Assembly: GCA_015067005.1 (NCBI GenBank)
Contig: SVNH01000011.1
Coordinates: forward strand, 39,745-103,744
Source: Ruminococcus flavefaciens
Lineage (GTDB): Bacteria > Bacillota > Clostridia > Oscillospirales > Ruminococcaceae
Length of the DNA: 64,000 bases
Direction of reading: 5' to 3'
The translations under genes and the position numbers were made by a program. How positions within the stretch are numbered: the first letter of the stretch is position 1; each line of letters opens with the position of its first letter. The notes below the pieces were generated by a model. It did not search any database, was not told the DNA's origin, and saw only the letters and a list, made by a program, of their open reading frames with translations. Positions 43,708 through 52,580 of this stretch are shown in pieces.

Positions 43708-46185
43708 GTGGGTGTATTTTTAAAGTACATATCCAAGAATATGTTAGAGAAAAAGGGAAGATTCTTCCTGCTGATATTCTCTATTATGATCAGCACGGCA
43801 TTGTTTGTTTTCAGTTTAGGAGCGGTAGACGTTATTCTTGACGGTTATACTGATACTCTTAAACATTCAGCCGATGGAAAGGATATAAGTATCTATTCTA
43901 ACACTGAGGACGTATATATCAGTGAGAATGACTTCGATCATGCAGGATTGTCTGCAATCGAGGGACAGCTTCGTATGATAGGCGTTATCAACGAGGATGA
44001 CAAGATAACATACGTGAACCTTGTGGGCATGAAGAACTGTAACAGGTCGCTTTCTCAGGGCAGTATGCCGGAGACTTCAAATGAACCGATCGGTGTTATT
44101 TCTGAGAGAATAGCCGACGAAAAGAATCTTAATATCGGTGATAAGTTCACAGTTTACCTCAATGGTGAAAGGACAGATATAACGATTCAGGCAATAGCTG
44201 CACCAAGAGGAATGTTCTATCAGGATACTGAAAGCAGATTTATAATACTTATGCCATATGAATACATGAATGAGCGTATGGGCGCAAACGGCAAGTATAA
44301 TTTCATCACCGCCGTTACGGATACAGATTCTGTAAAGTTCGTGGAAGAGTTCAACGAAAATAATAAGGCAGTAAAGTCTGAGAGCCTTTCAGATCTCAGT
44401 ATGTACAGATCAATGCTCGATTCAACTGAGACCACTGTATATCTGATGTTTGCGATAGTATGTATCATATGCTGCATTATCATACACGGTGCTTTCAAGC
44501 TTATAATAACTGAGCGTATGACGGTTATCGGAACGTTCATGAGTCAGGGCGCTACAAAGAACAAGATACAGAACATACTGCTTATGGAGAGTCTGCTTTA
44601 CGGTATCGTAGGCGGTATCTTCGGAGTTGTTCTCGGAGAAGTTATACTCTACTTTGTAAATAAGGTAGCTTCACCGCTTTATGAATACGGAATATACATG
44701 GACTTCAATATCAGGATACCGCTTATGATTCTGGGTTTTGTATTTGCAGCAGCAATGTGTGTATTCTCAGCACTCATGCCGGTAAGAAAGATCAGAAAGC
44801 TTCCTGTCAAGGATGTTATTCTCAACAGACTTGAAACAAAGCACAAGGGCGGCGAGGTACGTTTTGTTCTCGGAATCCTCCTCCTTATCCTTGCGATAGT
44901 TGGTGCTGTAAATTCTGGCGAGTGGACAGTAAAGGGCTGTATGATCTTCGGACTTGCAGGCTTTGTAGGTCTTATCATGTTCCTGAGAAAGTTCCTGAAA
45001 TACGCTTCAGGCTGGCTCAGCGGCGTTTTCAAGAAGAAGCCTTCGATCTTCCTTGCACTCAATAACATCAAGACATCGAAGCTTCTCAGAGGCAATATAA
45101 CTCTTCTTGTAATTTCACTTTCATCAGTTCTTCTGATAGCATCAGTCGGAACGAGCCTTACAGAGACTGTAATCGGTGCTTATGATGAAATGTCATATGA
45201 TTACGGCGTATACAATATCATTGATAATAATTCAGATACATCCACAACAGACCTTATACTCGATAAACTTAATTCACTTGATTGTGTTAAGAAGGATTCG
45301 ATACTTCCGATATATGACGCAAATGCTCTTGTCAATAATGAATTGTTCTTTATTGAGGGCGCTGAACCTAAAAAGTATGCTAATTATAATGAATATCTCC
45401 GTCTTAACAGCGGAGAAAACGCAGAATCGATCAAGGCGCTTCAGGCTTCAACAGACGATGCAGTAATGATAAGTACCCTTGTTTCAAAGAAATCCGGAAA
45501 GGATAAGGGCGATTACATTGACGTTGAAGTTGACGGTGAGACCTATTCACTAAGGGTTGTCGGAGTATTTGACGGCAGACTTGAAAACAACGGACGTATG
45601 ATGATAGTAAAGCCTGAAACTATCAGAAATACTTTCCACCATAAGGAAGCATACAACGTGGTATTTGAGGTAAACGGCGATCATGAGGCTGCTGAAAAGC
45701 AGTTCAAGAGCTACCTTGCCGATCTTGGTGCAACATATAAGTCAAAAGAAGATCAGAAGGCAGAAAACGTTGAGGCTAACAGACAGTTTATCATGCTGCT
45801 TTCGATATTCGCATATCTTGCAATGATAGTAGCTTCGATAGGAATATTCAACAATATCGCTATCTCGTTCCAGCAGAGAAGAAGAGAATTCGCTGTAATG
45901 GCATCTGTCGGACTTAACGGCAAAAAGCGTAAGAGACTGGTATTTACAGAGAATATGTTCTGCGTATTCTGGAGCATAGTGCTTGCAGTACCGTTTACGG
46001 TAATGATGTGCAAAATATCGTCCAAGATAATGAAGTACATAGATCTTCCGATGGAGATAGACTTCGATTTCGCACAGGTACCTCAATACTCGCTCGTACT
46101 CATTGCAGTTATCTTCATTGCTTCACTTTCAACAATGAAGAAGAGCAAGAAGCTGAATGTAGTTCAGGAACTCAAATACGAATAA
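43708..46185 (+). CDS. FtsX-type ABC transporter permease
   Basis: I choose the GTG at 43708 because AGGAGG at 43695-43700 is seven bases upstream; an ATG at 43702 is too close to that site and the frame open to 43645 has none. The 825-residue protein has a first membrane helix (about 20-40), an extracellular MacB-like domain (about 50-230), three helices (about 240-370), then a second half with its own extracellular domain (about 490-690) and three final helices including QQRRREFAVMASVGLNGKKR. It forms the membrane part of a two-gene exporter with the ATPase 22 bp downstream. The substrate is unknown. Confidence 0.9.
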   Translation: MGVFLKYISKNMLEKKGRFFLLIFSIMISTALFVFSLGAVDVILDGYTDTLKHSADGKDISIYSNTEDVYISENDFDHAGLSAIEGQLRMIGVINEDDKITYVNLVGMKNCNRSLSQGSMPETSNEPIGVISERIADEKNLNIGDKFTVYLNGERTDITIQAIAAPRGMFYQDTESRFIILMPYEYMNERMGANGKYNFITAVTDTDSVKFVEEFNENNKAVKSESLSDLSMYRSMLDSTETTVYLMFAIVCIICCIIIHGAFKLIITERMTVIGTFMSQGATKNKIQNILLMESLLYGIVGGIFGVVLGEVILYFVNKVASPLYEYGIYMDFNIRIPLMILGFVFAAAMCVFSALMPVRKIRKLPVKDVILNRLETKHKGGEVRFVLGILLLILAIVGAVNSGEWTVKGCMIFGLAGFVGLIMFLRKFLKYASGWLSGVFKKKPSIFLALNNIKTSKLLRGNITLLVISLSSVLLIASVGTSLTETVIGAYDEMSYDYGVYNIIDNNSDTSTTDLILDKLNSLDCVKKDSILPIYDANALVNNELFFIEGAEPKKYANYNEYLRLNSGENAESIKALQASTDDAVMISTLVSKKSGKDKGDYIDVEVDGETYSLRVVGVFDGRLENNGRMMIVKPETIRNTFHHKEAYNVVFEVNGDHEAAEKQFKSYLADLGATYKSKEDQKAENVEANRQFIMLLSIFAYLAMIVASIGIFNNIAISFQQRRREFAVMASVGLNGKKRKRLVFTENMFCVFWSIVLAVPFTVMMCKISSKIMKYIDLPMEIDFDFAQVPQYSLVLIAVIFIASLSTMKKSKKLNVVQELKYE

Positions 46186-46207
46186 TGATTGGATAGGAGA
46201 TTTTAAT

Positions 46208-46897
46208 ATGAATGTTATTGAAGTAAAGAACGTAAACAGATCTTTTGAAAACGGTAAAGAAGTTGCTCATGTCCTCAAGGACGTTAATCTTACAGTAGAA
46301 GAAGGCGAATTCGTATCAATTATGGGACCTTCCGGCGGCGGTAAGTCCACACTGCTCTATCTTCTCGGCGGACTTGATATGCCTTCATCCGGAACAGTAA
46401 CAGTAAACGGTGTTAACCTCAGTACGCTTAAGGATAAGCAGCTTTGCAAAATGAGAAATGAGGACGTTGGATTCGTGTTCCAGTTCTACAATCTCGTACC
46501 TAACCTCAATGTTGAGGACAATATTTCACTTCCGCTGATGATAAGCGGAAAGAGCAGATCTGAGTATAAGGATAAGCTTGATGAGTGTCTGAAGATCATA
46601 GGTATGGAGGACAAGAGGAAGCTTACTCCCCGTGAACTCTCCGGCGGACAGCAGCAGAGAGTAGCTATCGCAAGATCACTTGTATTTGATCCGAAGATAC
46701 TTTTCCTTGATGAGCCGATCGGAAACCTTGATACAAAGACAGGTCTGAGAATAATGCAGCTTTTCAAGGACATTAACCAGAAATACGGCAAGACTATCGT
46801 TCAGGTAACTCACTCTGAAGCTGCTGCGAATTTCGGTTCAAAGCTCGTAAAGCTTGTCGATGGACGTATTGAGTCTGTTTCACCTATAACTCAGTGA
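46208..46897 (+). CDS. ABC transporter ATP-binding protein, FtsX-partner type
   Basis: The 229-residue ATPase has Walker A MGPSGGGKST, Q-loop VGFVFQFYNLVPNL, signature ELSGGQQQRVAIARSL, Walker B ILFLDEPIGNLD and switch VTHSEAA. Ile replaces the usual Thr of DEPTGNLD. TAGGAGAT precedes the ATG. It powers the permease encoded just upstream. Confidence 0.95.
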   Translation: MNVIEVKNVNRSFENGKEVAHVLKDVNLTVEEGEFVSIMGPSGGGKSTLLYLLGGLDMPSSGTVTVNGVNLSTLKDKQLCKMRNEDVGFVFQFYNLVPNLNVEDNISLPLMISGKSRSEYKDKLDECLKIIGMEDKRKLTPRELSGGQQQRVAIARSLVFDPKILFLDEPIGNLDTKTGLRIMQLFKDINQKYGKTIVQVTHSEAAANFGSKLVKLVDGRIESVSPITQ

Positions 46898-46904
46898 ACT
46901 GTAA

Positions 46905-46932
46905 GGGAGACTTGTAAGAGTCTCCCTTTTTT
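46905..46932 (+). terminator. Terminator of the ABC operon
   Basis: GGGAGACT (46905-46912) and AGTCTCCC (46919-46926) form a perfect stem followed by six T. Confidence 0.9.
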
Positions 46933-47024
46933 CGCCGTGCATCTTGCTATTTTTAAAAATATGTGCTATAATGTTACAAGTGTGAGCGTTCAGGCGCTTG
47001 TATAATGATAAATGGAGGCATTTT

Positions 47025-47687
47025 ATGCGTATCAGACACAAACCGTGGGCGAAGCCGGAACTTGAAGCTTGTCCGTTTTATATAGCAGAACCTCAGGAGC
47101 AGAAAGGGAAGTGGTACACACTTTTTGAGGACAGCAGCAAGCCACTCTATGTTGAACTTGGCTGCGGAAAGGGCGGTTTCATTTCGCAGGCAGCACCTGC
47201 ACATCCTGAGGTAAACTTCATAGCAATGGACATAAAAAATGAAATGCTTGTGCTCGCAAAGCGAAAGCTTGAAGCAGCTTACGAAGAAAAGGGAACTGCT
47301 CCGGACAATGTTCGTATCGCAATACAGAACATCGAGCGTCTTGAACTTGCATGGGATGAGAATGATCGTGCGGATCGTATTTATATAAACTTCTGTAATC
47401 CGTGGCCTAAGAAAAAGCATAAGAAGCGCCGCCTCACCCATACGCGTCAGCTTCTGAACTATAAGAAATTCCTCAAAGGACAGCTTTGGTTCAAGACTGA
47501 TGATGATGAACTTTTTGAGGAATCATTTGAGTATTTTGCCGAAGCAGGATATAAGGTGATTTACAGTACACGCGATCTTCATGCGGAATCAGATTATGAA
47601 AACTTTGTCACCGAGCATGAGAAGATGTTCACGGATGAGGGGAAGAAAATAAAGTTCCTTATCGCAGAACCTGTCAGGGAGGGCTGA
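47025..47687 (+). CDS. trmB: tRNA (guanine-N7-)-methyltransferase TrmB
   Basis: I take the ATG at 47025 behind TGGAGG rather than the longer frame from 46998. The 220 residues show the TrmB features: an N-terminal [13 protein letters not shown], motif [41 protein letters not shown] and the C-terminal [12 protein letters not shown]. It methylates G46 of tRNAs with S-adenosylmethionine. The next small gene begins four bases after its stop. Confidence 0.96.
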   Translation: MRIRHKPWAKPELEACPFYIAEPQEQKGKWYTLFEDSSKPLYVELGCGKGGFISQAAPAHPEVNFIAMDIKNEMLVLAKRKLEAAYEEKGTAPDNVRIAIQNIERLELAWDENDRADRIYINFCNPWPKKKHKKRRLTHTRQLLNYKKFLKGQLWFKTDDDELFEESFEYFAEAGYKVIYSTRDLHAESDYENFVTEHEKMFTDEGKKIKFLIAEPVREG

Positions 47688-47690
47688 ACA

Positions 47691-47897
47691 GTGGAGTACG
47701 AAAAGAACAGCGGAAATTTTTCATTTGGCTTTGGAACTGCTAAGACTGCCGGTGCAGGAACACTCGATAAAGCTGTTGATGCTCCGGATGTCAGAACGAG
47801 ATATGACAAAAAGGCGATAGCAAAGAATGTAGCTAAGGCAGCTGCGGTCTCTGCACTTGTGATACTAAAACATAAGTGCAGAGCTAATAGAAAATAA
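47691..47897 (+). CDS. Small hypothetical protein downstream of trmB
   Basis: A GTG-initiated 68-codon frame starts four bases after trmB with GGGAGGG in front. It begins MEYEKNSGNFSFGFGTAKTA and ends with a basic KHKCRANRK tail after an Ala-rich hydrophobic helix (VAKAAAVSALVIL). It could be a small membrane-associated or nucleic-acid-binding protein; I do not recognise it. Spacing argues that it is translated with trmB. Confidence 0.5.
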   Translation: MEYEKNSGNFSFGFGTAKTAGAGTLDKAVDAPDVRTRYDKKAIAKNVAKAAAVSALVILKHKCRANRK

Positions 47898-47909
47898 ATA
47901 TTAAGTTGC

Positions 47910-47938
47910 TTGACAAATAATCGCAAATATGATATTAT
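47910..47938 (+). promoter_or_regulatory. First promoter upstream of the zinc-ribbon membrane protein
   Basis: TTGACA (47910-47915) and TATTAT (47933-47938), 17-bp spacer. A second consensus promoter follows at 47965-47992 with a 16-bp spacer. Confidence 0.7.
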
Positions 47939-47998
47939 TTCATTGTAAAGTATTAGAAAAGGGGTTGACATTATGCCGCAGTCTGCTATAATTTACAG

Positions 47999-48087
47999 AC
48001 AGACATACAGGCGGTATAGCTATGTGATCTCGCAGAATAATAGTATTTTTAGTGCATTGTGCTTTATGGGGGCAGTGCGCTTTTTTT
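47999..48087 (+). ncRNA. Candidate small RNA or attenuator leader
   Basis: After TTGACA (47965-47970) and TATAAT (47987-47992) a transcript of about 90 nt would end at a 9-bp terminator hairpin, AGTGCATTG (48051-48059) with CAGTGCGCT (48073-48081), then seven T. The ribosome binding site of the next gene lies only seven bases later, so the terminator may attenuate that gene. No known RNA family was recognised. Confidence 0.45.
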
Positions 48088-48107
48088 ATATTTAAGGAGT
48101 GTTATTT

Positions 48108-48830
48108 ATGTTGGAAAACTATGTATTTTTATTGTTATTTGGCGTTTGTATGTTCGCTTATATTGGCTCAAGAATAGCGTATCATCTGTTCAATTGGGGA
48201 TTCTATATATGGATGGGAAATTTAGTTGGTTCGGTTGTCGGCTTTTTGATCCTGTATATGTCTCCGATAAACTATTCAGTTATTGCAATGATCACATCTG
48301 GGATAGTTGCTATTATAACTATGTATGTTCAGGAAAAAACAATGAATTCAGTTTCAAGCCACGGTCATTCTTCAACATCAGGTGAGAGCAAAACATCAAA
48401 ATACGAAAATTCGGCGGAAAGATTCAGTCTGGAACATAGGCTTAGGAATGACAGAATGAATGATGAAATGAAACAAGTAGCATCAGGAAATATGTGGAGA
48501 TGTTCAAAATGCGGAAGAGTAAATGCCAATTACGTTACTACCTGTGTTTGCTCTGGAAAGCGAAATGATCAGGAAGACAACAGCAAAGAGTCGTTGTATA
48601 AGCTTCTTACAGATGATGAGAAGAGAGAGATACAGAAGGCGGAATACAAGATGAAAACTCACGAAATTGAGGCGTATGAGTTTGAGAGCATAGAAGCAAA
48701 GTATCTTGCTAATGCACAGAAACGTGAGCAGCAGGTTTTGCAGGGGAATGCGTGGATATGCAGTAAATGTCAGAGGATTAATATGGCATATGTAACATCT
48801 TGTCCTTGTGGCAAGAATCGTAATAGTTGA
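48108..48830 (+). CDS. Membrane protein with two RanBP2-like zinc ribbons
   Basis: I start at the ATG at 48108 behind TAAGGAGT. The 240-residue protein has two or three N-terminal membrane helices (to about 80), a Ser-rich linker and a charged region. Two copies of a zinc-binding motif follow: WRCSKCGRVNANYVTTCVC (about 125-143) and WICSKCQRINMAYVTSCPCG at the C-terminus. The spacing W-x-C-x2-C-x3-N-x6-C-x-C recalls RanBP2-type zinc fingers. A helical segment (about 165-205) separates them. The cytoplasmic tail may bind RNA or protein; the function is unknown. Confidence 0.65.
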   Translation: MLENYVFLLLFGVCMFAYIGSRIAYHLFNWGFYIWMGNLVGSVVGFLILYMSPINYSVIAMITSGIVAIITMYVQEKTMNSVSSHGHSSTSGESKTSKYENSAERFSLEHRLRNDRMNDEMKQVASGNMWRCSKCGRVNANYVTTCVCSGKRNDQEDNSKESLYKLLTDDEKREIQKAEYKMKTHEIEAYEFESIEAKYLANAQKREQQVLQGNAWICSKCQRINMAYVTSCPCGKNRNS

Positions 48831-48866
48831 AAAAACGGCTGGAAGAATAACTTCCAGCCGTTAATA

Positions 48867-49817
48867 TTACTGTGAAAGGTCGGCGACTATTTTTTCAAAG
48901 ACTTCCCAGTCCTTTTCGAGAGTTTTTTCCATATCCTTGTGGGAAGCATAGAGCAGATCAACGGGAGTTCTGACGGCGATATAAAGATCATCGGTAATAT
49001 ATTTCGGATCGAGGTTGACACGTTCAGCAAAAGGGGTTCCGCTGAGCATGAACTTATACCCCTTGACATGAGGATTATCCGGATAGATCTGAGAAAGGTC
49101 GATGAAAGAAGAAGCCGGATCCGGACTCATCAGCATATCAAGCTTATCGCTGCCAATAACAATAACCGAATCAGCGGACTGTAACTGAGCGGTAAGCTTT
49201 CCGTCAGTACCGGTAGCATAATTCCTGTATTCATTGTCAGAGTATCCGATATAGTATATAGAAGCTTCTGTTTTGCCGTTATCGTTGAAATCGTCAACGA
49301 AACTTTCAACGTAATCCTTGACCTCGCTCATTTCACCGAGTTCCTCATTATTAGCGATTATGAGCACGACCATATCCGGTGAAGGCTTTGTAACGAGACT
49401 GTATACCAGAAATACCGTTATAAATGCGAAGAGAGTGCCGATGCCGAGCCACCATTTGTTATGGTAGAAGAAGTTCGATACCTTTTTCCTGAAGGACATT
49501 TCAACTTTTTCCTCTTTGACCTCATGGATAGTATCGCTTTCTTCAATGAGCCCCTGTTTTAGTCTGAGGAGTTCGAGCTTTTCTTCACGTATACGTTTGT
49601 CGTGAGCGGCAAGCTTACGCTTCTGACGTTCAGCGATCTTGCGGTTGATAATTTCCTGCTGTTTCTCTAATTCCTGCTGACGCTTTTCACGGAGTTCGCG
49701 GTTAACCTGAAAAATGCTCTTGTTAATATCTATCCTGTCGTCATCGTTGGGCTTGTTCTCGTTCTCAGCAGAGGCAGGCTGATCCGGCAGTATCTGATCG
49801 TCCTTGTTTTTGTTCAT
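48867..49817 (-). CDS. Membrane protein with cytoplasmic coiled coil, function unknown
   Basis: The ATG at 49817 lies behind CGGAGGTC; a frame open to 49895 has no site. Of 316 residues, about 25-105 are a highly charged helical coiled coil (for example REKRQQELEKQQEIINRKIA). One membrane helix follows (about 122-144, WWLGIGTLFAFITVFLVYSL), then an outside domain with alternating strands and helices (DMVVLIIANNEELGEMSEVK, SADSVIVIGSDKLDML) that resembles a solute-binding-like fold. It lies downstream of lysS but a terminator hairpin separates the two. The family is not recognised. Confidence 0.75.
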   Translation of the reverse strand: MNKNKDDQILPDQPASAENENKPNDDDRIDINKSIFQVNRELREKRQQELEKQQEIINRKIAERQKRKLAAHDKRIREEKLELLRLKQGLIEESDTIHEVKEEKVEMSFRKKVSNFFYHNKWWLGIGTLFAFITVFLVYSLVTKPSPDMVVLIIANNEELGEMSEVKDYVESFVDDFNDNGKTEASIYYIGYSDNEYRNYATGTDGKLTAQLQSADSVIVIGSDKLDMLMSPDPASSFIDLSQIYPDNPHVKGYKFMLSGTPFAERVNLDPKYITDDLYIAVRTPVDLLYASHKDMEKTLEKDWEVFEKIVADLSQ

Positions 49818-49882
49818 ATGACCTCCGAAAAAATATAGGGCGGAAGAAGGGGAGCCTCCTATGCCAGAATCGTGGCATAAAA

Positions 49883-49912
49883 TTACCGAGCCCATATTAT
49901 CAGGCTCGGTAA
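49883..49912 (-). terminator. Terminator after lysS
   Basis: TTACCGAGCC (49883-49892) pairs with GGCTCGGTAA (49903-49912). On the minus strand it is followed by a short T-run. It ends the greA-lysS message. Confidence 0.7.
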
Positions 49913-49958
49913 CCCACTTTTTCCGATAAGGGAAGCTGACTAACTTCGCCCTGAAAAA

Positions 49959-51578
49959 TTATTCTTCTGTTTCTGACTTGGCAGGTCTGCCGCTGTTTGC
50001 AGGGATAGGCTTCATAGTAGGGAAGAGGAGAACATCGCGGATAGAAGCGCTGTCAGTGAGCAGCATAACAAGTCTGTCGAGACCGAATCCGAGACCGCCC
50101 GTAGGTGGCAGACCGTATTCGAGAGCAGTAACGAAGTCCTCATCAACTTCAGCATTAGCCCCCTGTGCGCGTTTAGCTTCAACCTGCTTTACGAAACGCT
50201 CCTTCTGGTCGATAGGATCGTTGAGCTCGGAGAATGCATTACCCATTTCGCGGCAATAAATGAAATACTCAAATCTTTCAGTGAAAGCAGGATCAGACGG
50301 CTTTCTCTTTGCAAGCGGAGAATTCTCAACAGGGTAGTCATAAATGATAGTAGGCTGGATAAGCTTTTCCTCGACGAATGCATCGAAGAAAGCGATAAGA
50401 ACGTGTCCCTTGGTTGCAGAATCACCCTCATCAACTTCAACGCCTTTTTCCTTAGCGCAGGCTCTTGCAGCAGCATCGTCTGCCCAGTCGTTGTAGTCAA
50501 CTCCGGCGTATTTCTTAACAGCTTCGATCATTGTAAGACGTTCCCACGGCTTGCCGAGGTCGATCTCAACGCCCTGATAAGTGATCTTGGAAGTACCGCA
50601 AACGTTTTCAGCGATAGTTCTGTACATATTTTCGATAAGATCCATCATGCCGATATAATCGGTATAAGCCTGATACATTTCAACGGATGTGAATTCAGGG
50701 TTGTGGGAGGTATCCATACCTTCGTTTCTGAAAATACGTCCTACCTCGTAAACCTTTTCAAAGCCGCCTACGATAAGACGCTTGAGGTAGAGCTCTGTTT
50801 CGATACGGAGATACATATCCATATCGAGAGTATTATGATGAGTAATGAACGGACGTGCAGAAGCTCCGATCTCAAGAGTGTGGAGGACCGGAGTATCAAC
50901 TTCAAGGTATCCGAGATTATCAAGATAACTGCGGACTTCGCTGAGGATACGGCTTCTCTTTACGAAGGTGTCCTTTACCTCAGGATTAACGATAAGGTCA
51001 ACATAGCGCTGACGGTATCTCATATCCTGATCTTTAAGTCCGTGCCATTTTTCCGGAAGAGGAAGCAGAGACTTTGAGAGAAGCTCGATCTTGTGAGCGT
51101 GAACTGAGATCTCTCCTTTTCTTGTTCTGAAAACGAAGCCCTCAACGCCGATAATGTCACCGATGTCCCATTTCTTTTTGAATTCCTTGAAAACATCAGC
51201 GCCTACATCGTTAGAACGGATGTAAACCTGTATACGGTCGGTAGCGTCGCGGAGATCTATGAAGTTAGCCTTGCCCATGTCTCTCCAGCTCATGATACGT
51301 CCTGCGATACGGACGGTATTGACATGAAGTGCTTCGAGTGCAGCATTTTTCTTTTCTTCATCCTCGCCGCATTCAGTGATTATCTTAGCCTCAGCAGACT
51401 CATATTCAGTCTTTAACTGAGCGGCTCTTCCGGTAACATCATATTTTGTTACCTGATAGGGATCATAGCCGTTTTCACGCAGAGCAGCGAGCTTGTCGAG
51501 ACGGTCTTTCTTGAGAATATTGATGTCCTGCACCTGTTCTTCAGACTGTGCAGAAGGGGTTACCTGATTTTCGCTCAT
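49959..51578 (-). CDS. lysS: Lysyl-tRNA synthetase, class II
   Basis: The 539-residue protein has an N-terminal OB-fold anticodon-binding domain (about 65-175, VRIAGRIMSWRDMGKANFID) and a class II catalytic core. Motif 1 is near KRSRILSEVRSYLDNLGYLE, motif 2 near VYEVGRIFRNEGMDTSHNPE and motif 3 near GGLGFGLDRLVMLL. The C-terminal extension after motif 3 is about 35 residues. It charges tRNA-Lys in the cytoplasm. GAAAGGA precedes the ATG, and greA is 21 bp upstream. Confidence 0.97.
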   Translation of the reverse strand: MSENQVTPSAQSEEQVQDINILKKDRLDKLAALRENGYDPYQVTKYDVTGRAAQLKTEYESAEAKIITECGEDEEKKNAALEALHVNTVRIAGRIMSWRDMGKANFIDLRDATDRIQVYIRSNDVGADVFKEFKKKWDIGDIIGVEGFVFRTRKGEISVHAHKIELLSKSLLPLPEKWHGLKDQDMRYRQRYVDLIVNPEVKDTFVKRSRILSEVRSYLDNLGYLEVDTPVLHTLEIGASARPFITHHNTLDMDMYLRIETELYLKRLIVGGFEKVYEVGRIFRNEGMDTSHNPEFTSVEMYQAYTDYIGMMDLIENMYRTIAENVCGTSKITYQGVEIDLGKPWERLTMIEAVKKYAGVDYNDWADDAAARACAKEKGVEVDEGDSATKGHVLIAFFDAFVEEKLIQPTIIYDYPVENSPLAKRKPSDPAFTERFEYFIYCREMGNAFSELNDPIDQKERFVKQVEAKRAQGANAEVDEDFVTALEYGLPPTGGLGFGLDRLVMLLTDSASIRDVLLFPTMKPIPANSGRPAKSETEE

Positions 51579-51599
51579 TATACTACGTCCTTTCGGAAA

Positions 51600-52070
51600 T
51601 TACTTAGAGATCTCAACTAATTCAAATCTGAGTTCACCGGCAGGTGCTTCAACGATGATTACATCGCCGACTTTTTTCTTCATAGCAGCTTTGCCGATAG
51701 GGGACTCATCTGAAATTTTTCCTTCTCTTACATTAGCATGGTTAGTGCCAACGATAGTGAAGGTTTCAACTTTGCCTGTGTCAAGACGCTTGATAGTGAT
51801 CTTTGAACTCATACCGACTTCATCAACAGAAATGTTGGAGTCTTCAACTATTTCAGCGTTATCAATAGTGAACTGGAGTTCCTTGATCTGTGCTTCAAGA
51901 ATAGCCTGTTCGTTTTTAGCTTCATCGTATTCAGCGTTTTCTGAAAGGTCGCCGTAAGAACGTGCAACTTTAAGTCTTTCAGCAACTTCTTTACGTTTAT
52001 TGATCTTAAGGTCATCAAGTTCAGCAACGAGTTTATCGTAGCTTTCTCTGGACATTTTTTTTGATGTCAT
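51600..52070 (-). CDS. greA: Transcription elongation factor GreA
   Basis: I start at the ATG at 52070 behind AAAGGAGTG. The 156 residues have the N-terminal coiled-coil hairpin (VAELDDLKINKRKEVAERLK, AKNEQAILEAQIKELQ) with its acidic tip LSENAEYDEAK, and a C-terminal FKBP-like domain ending GKAAMKKKVGDVIIVEAPAG. GreA rescues backtracked RNA polymerase by stimulating cleavage of the nascent RNA. It is cotranscribed with lysS, a common Firmicute order. Confidence 0.97.
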   Translation of the reverse strand: MTSKKMSRESYDKLVAELDDLKINKRKEVAERLKVARSYGDLSENAEYDEAKNEQAILEAQIKELQFTIDNAEIVEDSNISVDEVGMSSKITIKRLDTGKVETFTIVGTNHANVREGKISDESPIGKAAMKKKVGDVIIVEAPAGELRFELVEISK

Positions 52071-52222
52071 ATAAATACACTCCTTTACTTGATTCATAAA
52101 GCATTACGTATTATTATACTATATTTTAAAGGCAATGTCAATACGATGCATTCATTTTTAGGAAAATCTTCTTAAAGTTGAGCATAGTTATATTGTTAAA
52201 ATATAAAAATATGTTTTGGGTA

Positions 52223-52251
52223 TTGACAATTCTTTGAATTGCTGTTATAAT
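52223..52251 (+). promoter_or_regulatory. Promoter of tRNA-Trp
   Basis: TTGACA (52223-52228) and TATAAT (52246-52251), 17-bp spacer, about 22 bp before the tRNA. Confidence 0.85.
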
Positions 52252-52272
52252 ATTTATTGTTGTGATACGCAT

Positions 52273-52348
52273 AGGGGTATAGCTCAGTTGGTAGAGCAGC
52301 GGTCTCCAAAACCGCGTGCCGAGGGTTCAAGTCCTTCTGCCCCTGCCA
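52273..52348 (+). tRNA. trnW: tRNA-Trp (anticodon CCA)
   Basis: A full cloverleaf: acceptor AGGGGTA with TGCCCCT, D arm AGCTCAGTTGGTAGAGC, anticodon stem GCGGT-CTCCAAA-ACCGC with CCA in the loop, T arm GAGGGTTCAAGTCCTTC, and an encoded CCA end (52346-52348). Confidence 0.97.
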
Positions 52349-52356
52349 GAACGATA

Positions 52357-52396
52357 AAGCCTGTATTTCGAGAAAAGCACCGAAATACAGGCTTTT
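52357..52396 (+). terminator. Terminator of tRNA-Trp
   Basis: AAGCCTGTATTTCG (52357-52370) pairs over 14 bp with 52381-52394, followed by TTTTCT. Confidence 0.85.
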
Positions 52397-52459
52397 CTCT
52401 TGCCTATCCTAAACAGTTCAAACCGCAATTTTGCAGCTCCGTGTGCATAAAAAACAGGT

Positions 52460-52492
52460 GAAATGCACACGAAATGCACACGGAATGCACAC
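52460..52492 (+). repeat. Three tandem 11-bp repeats next to tRNA-Trp
   Basis: GAAATGCACAC occurs at 52460-52470 and 52471-52481, and GGAATGCACAC at 52482-52492, followed by GACTAAAA. Short tandem repeats beside a tRNA 3' end resemble the arm-type binding sites of tyrosine integrases. A related TGCATGACTAAAAGACAG occurs near 7455. Confidence 0.55.
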
Positions 52493-52526
52493 GACTAAAA
52501 GGCAGTATAACGATATTAAATGAAGC

Positions 52527-52546
52527 CAGCTCCCGTAAGGGAGCTG
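52527..52546 (-). terminator. Terminator for the leftward genes of the island
   Basis: CAGCTCCC (52527-52534), GTAA loop, GGGAGCTG (52539-52546); a T-containing stretch follows on the minus strand. Confidence 0.6.
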
Positions 52547-52580
52547 ATTCTATATAATAATATCCATTAACAAAAAGCTC

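Noticed and set aside
52216..52461. 81-codon open frame running across the tRNA-Trp gene
   Set aside because: Its centre is a translated tRNA, a well-known spurious pattern; no ribosome binding site.
52460..52492. CRISPR-like array
   Set aside because: The 11-bp units are directly adjacent without spacers, so they are simple tandem repeats. No CRISPR array was seen anywhere in the window.
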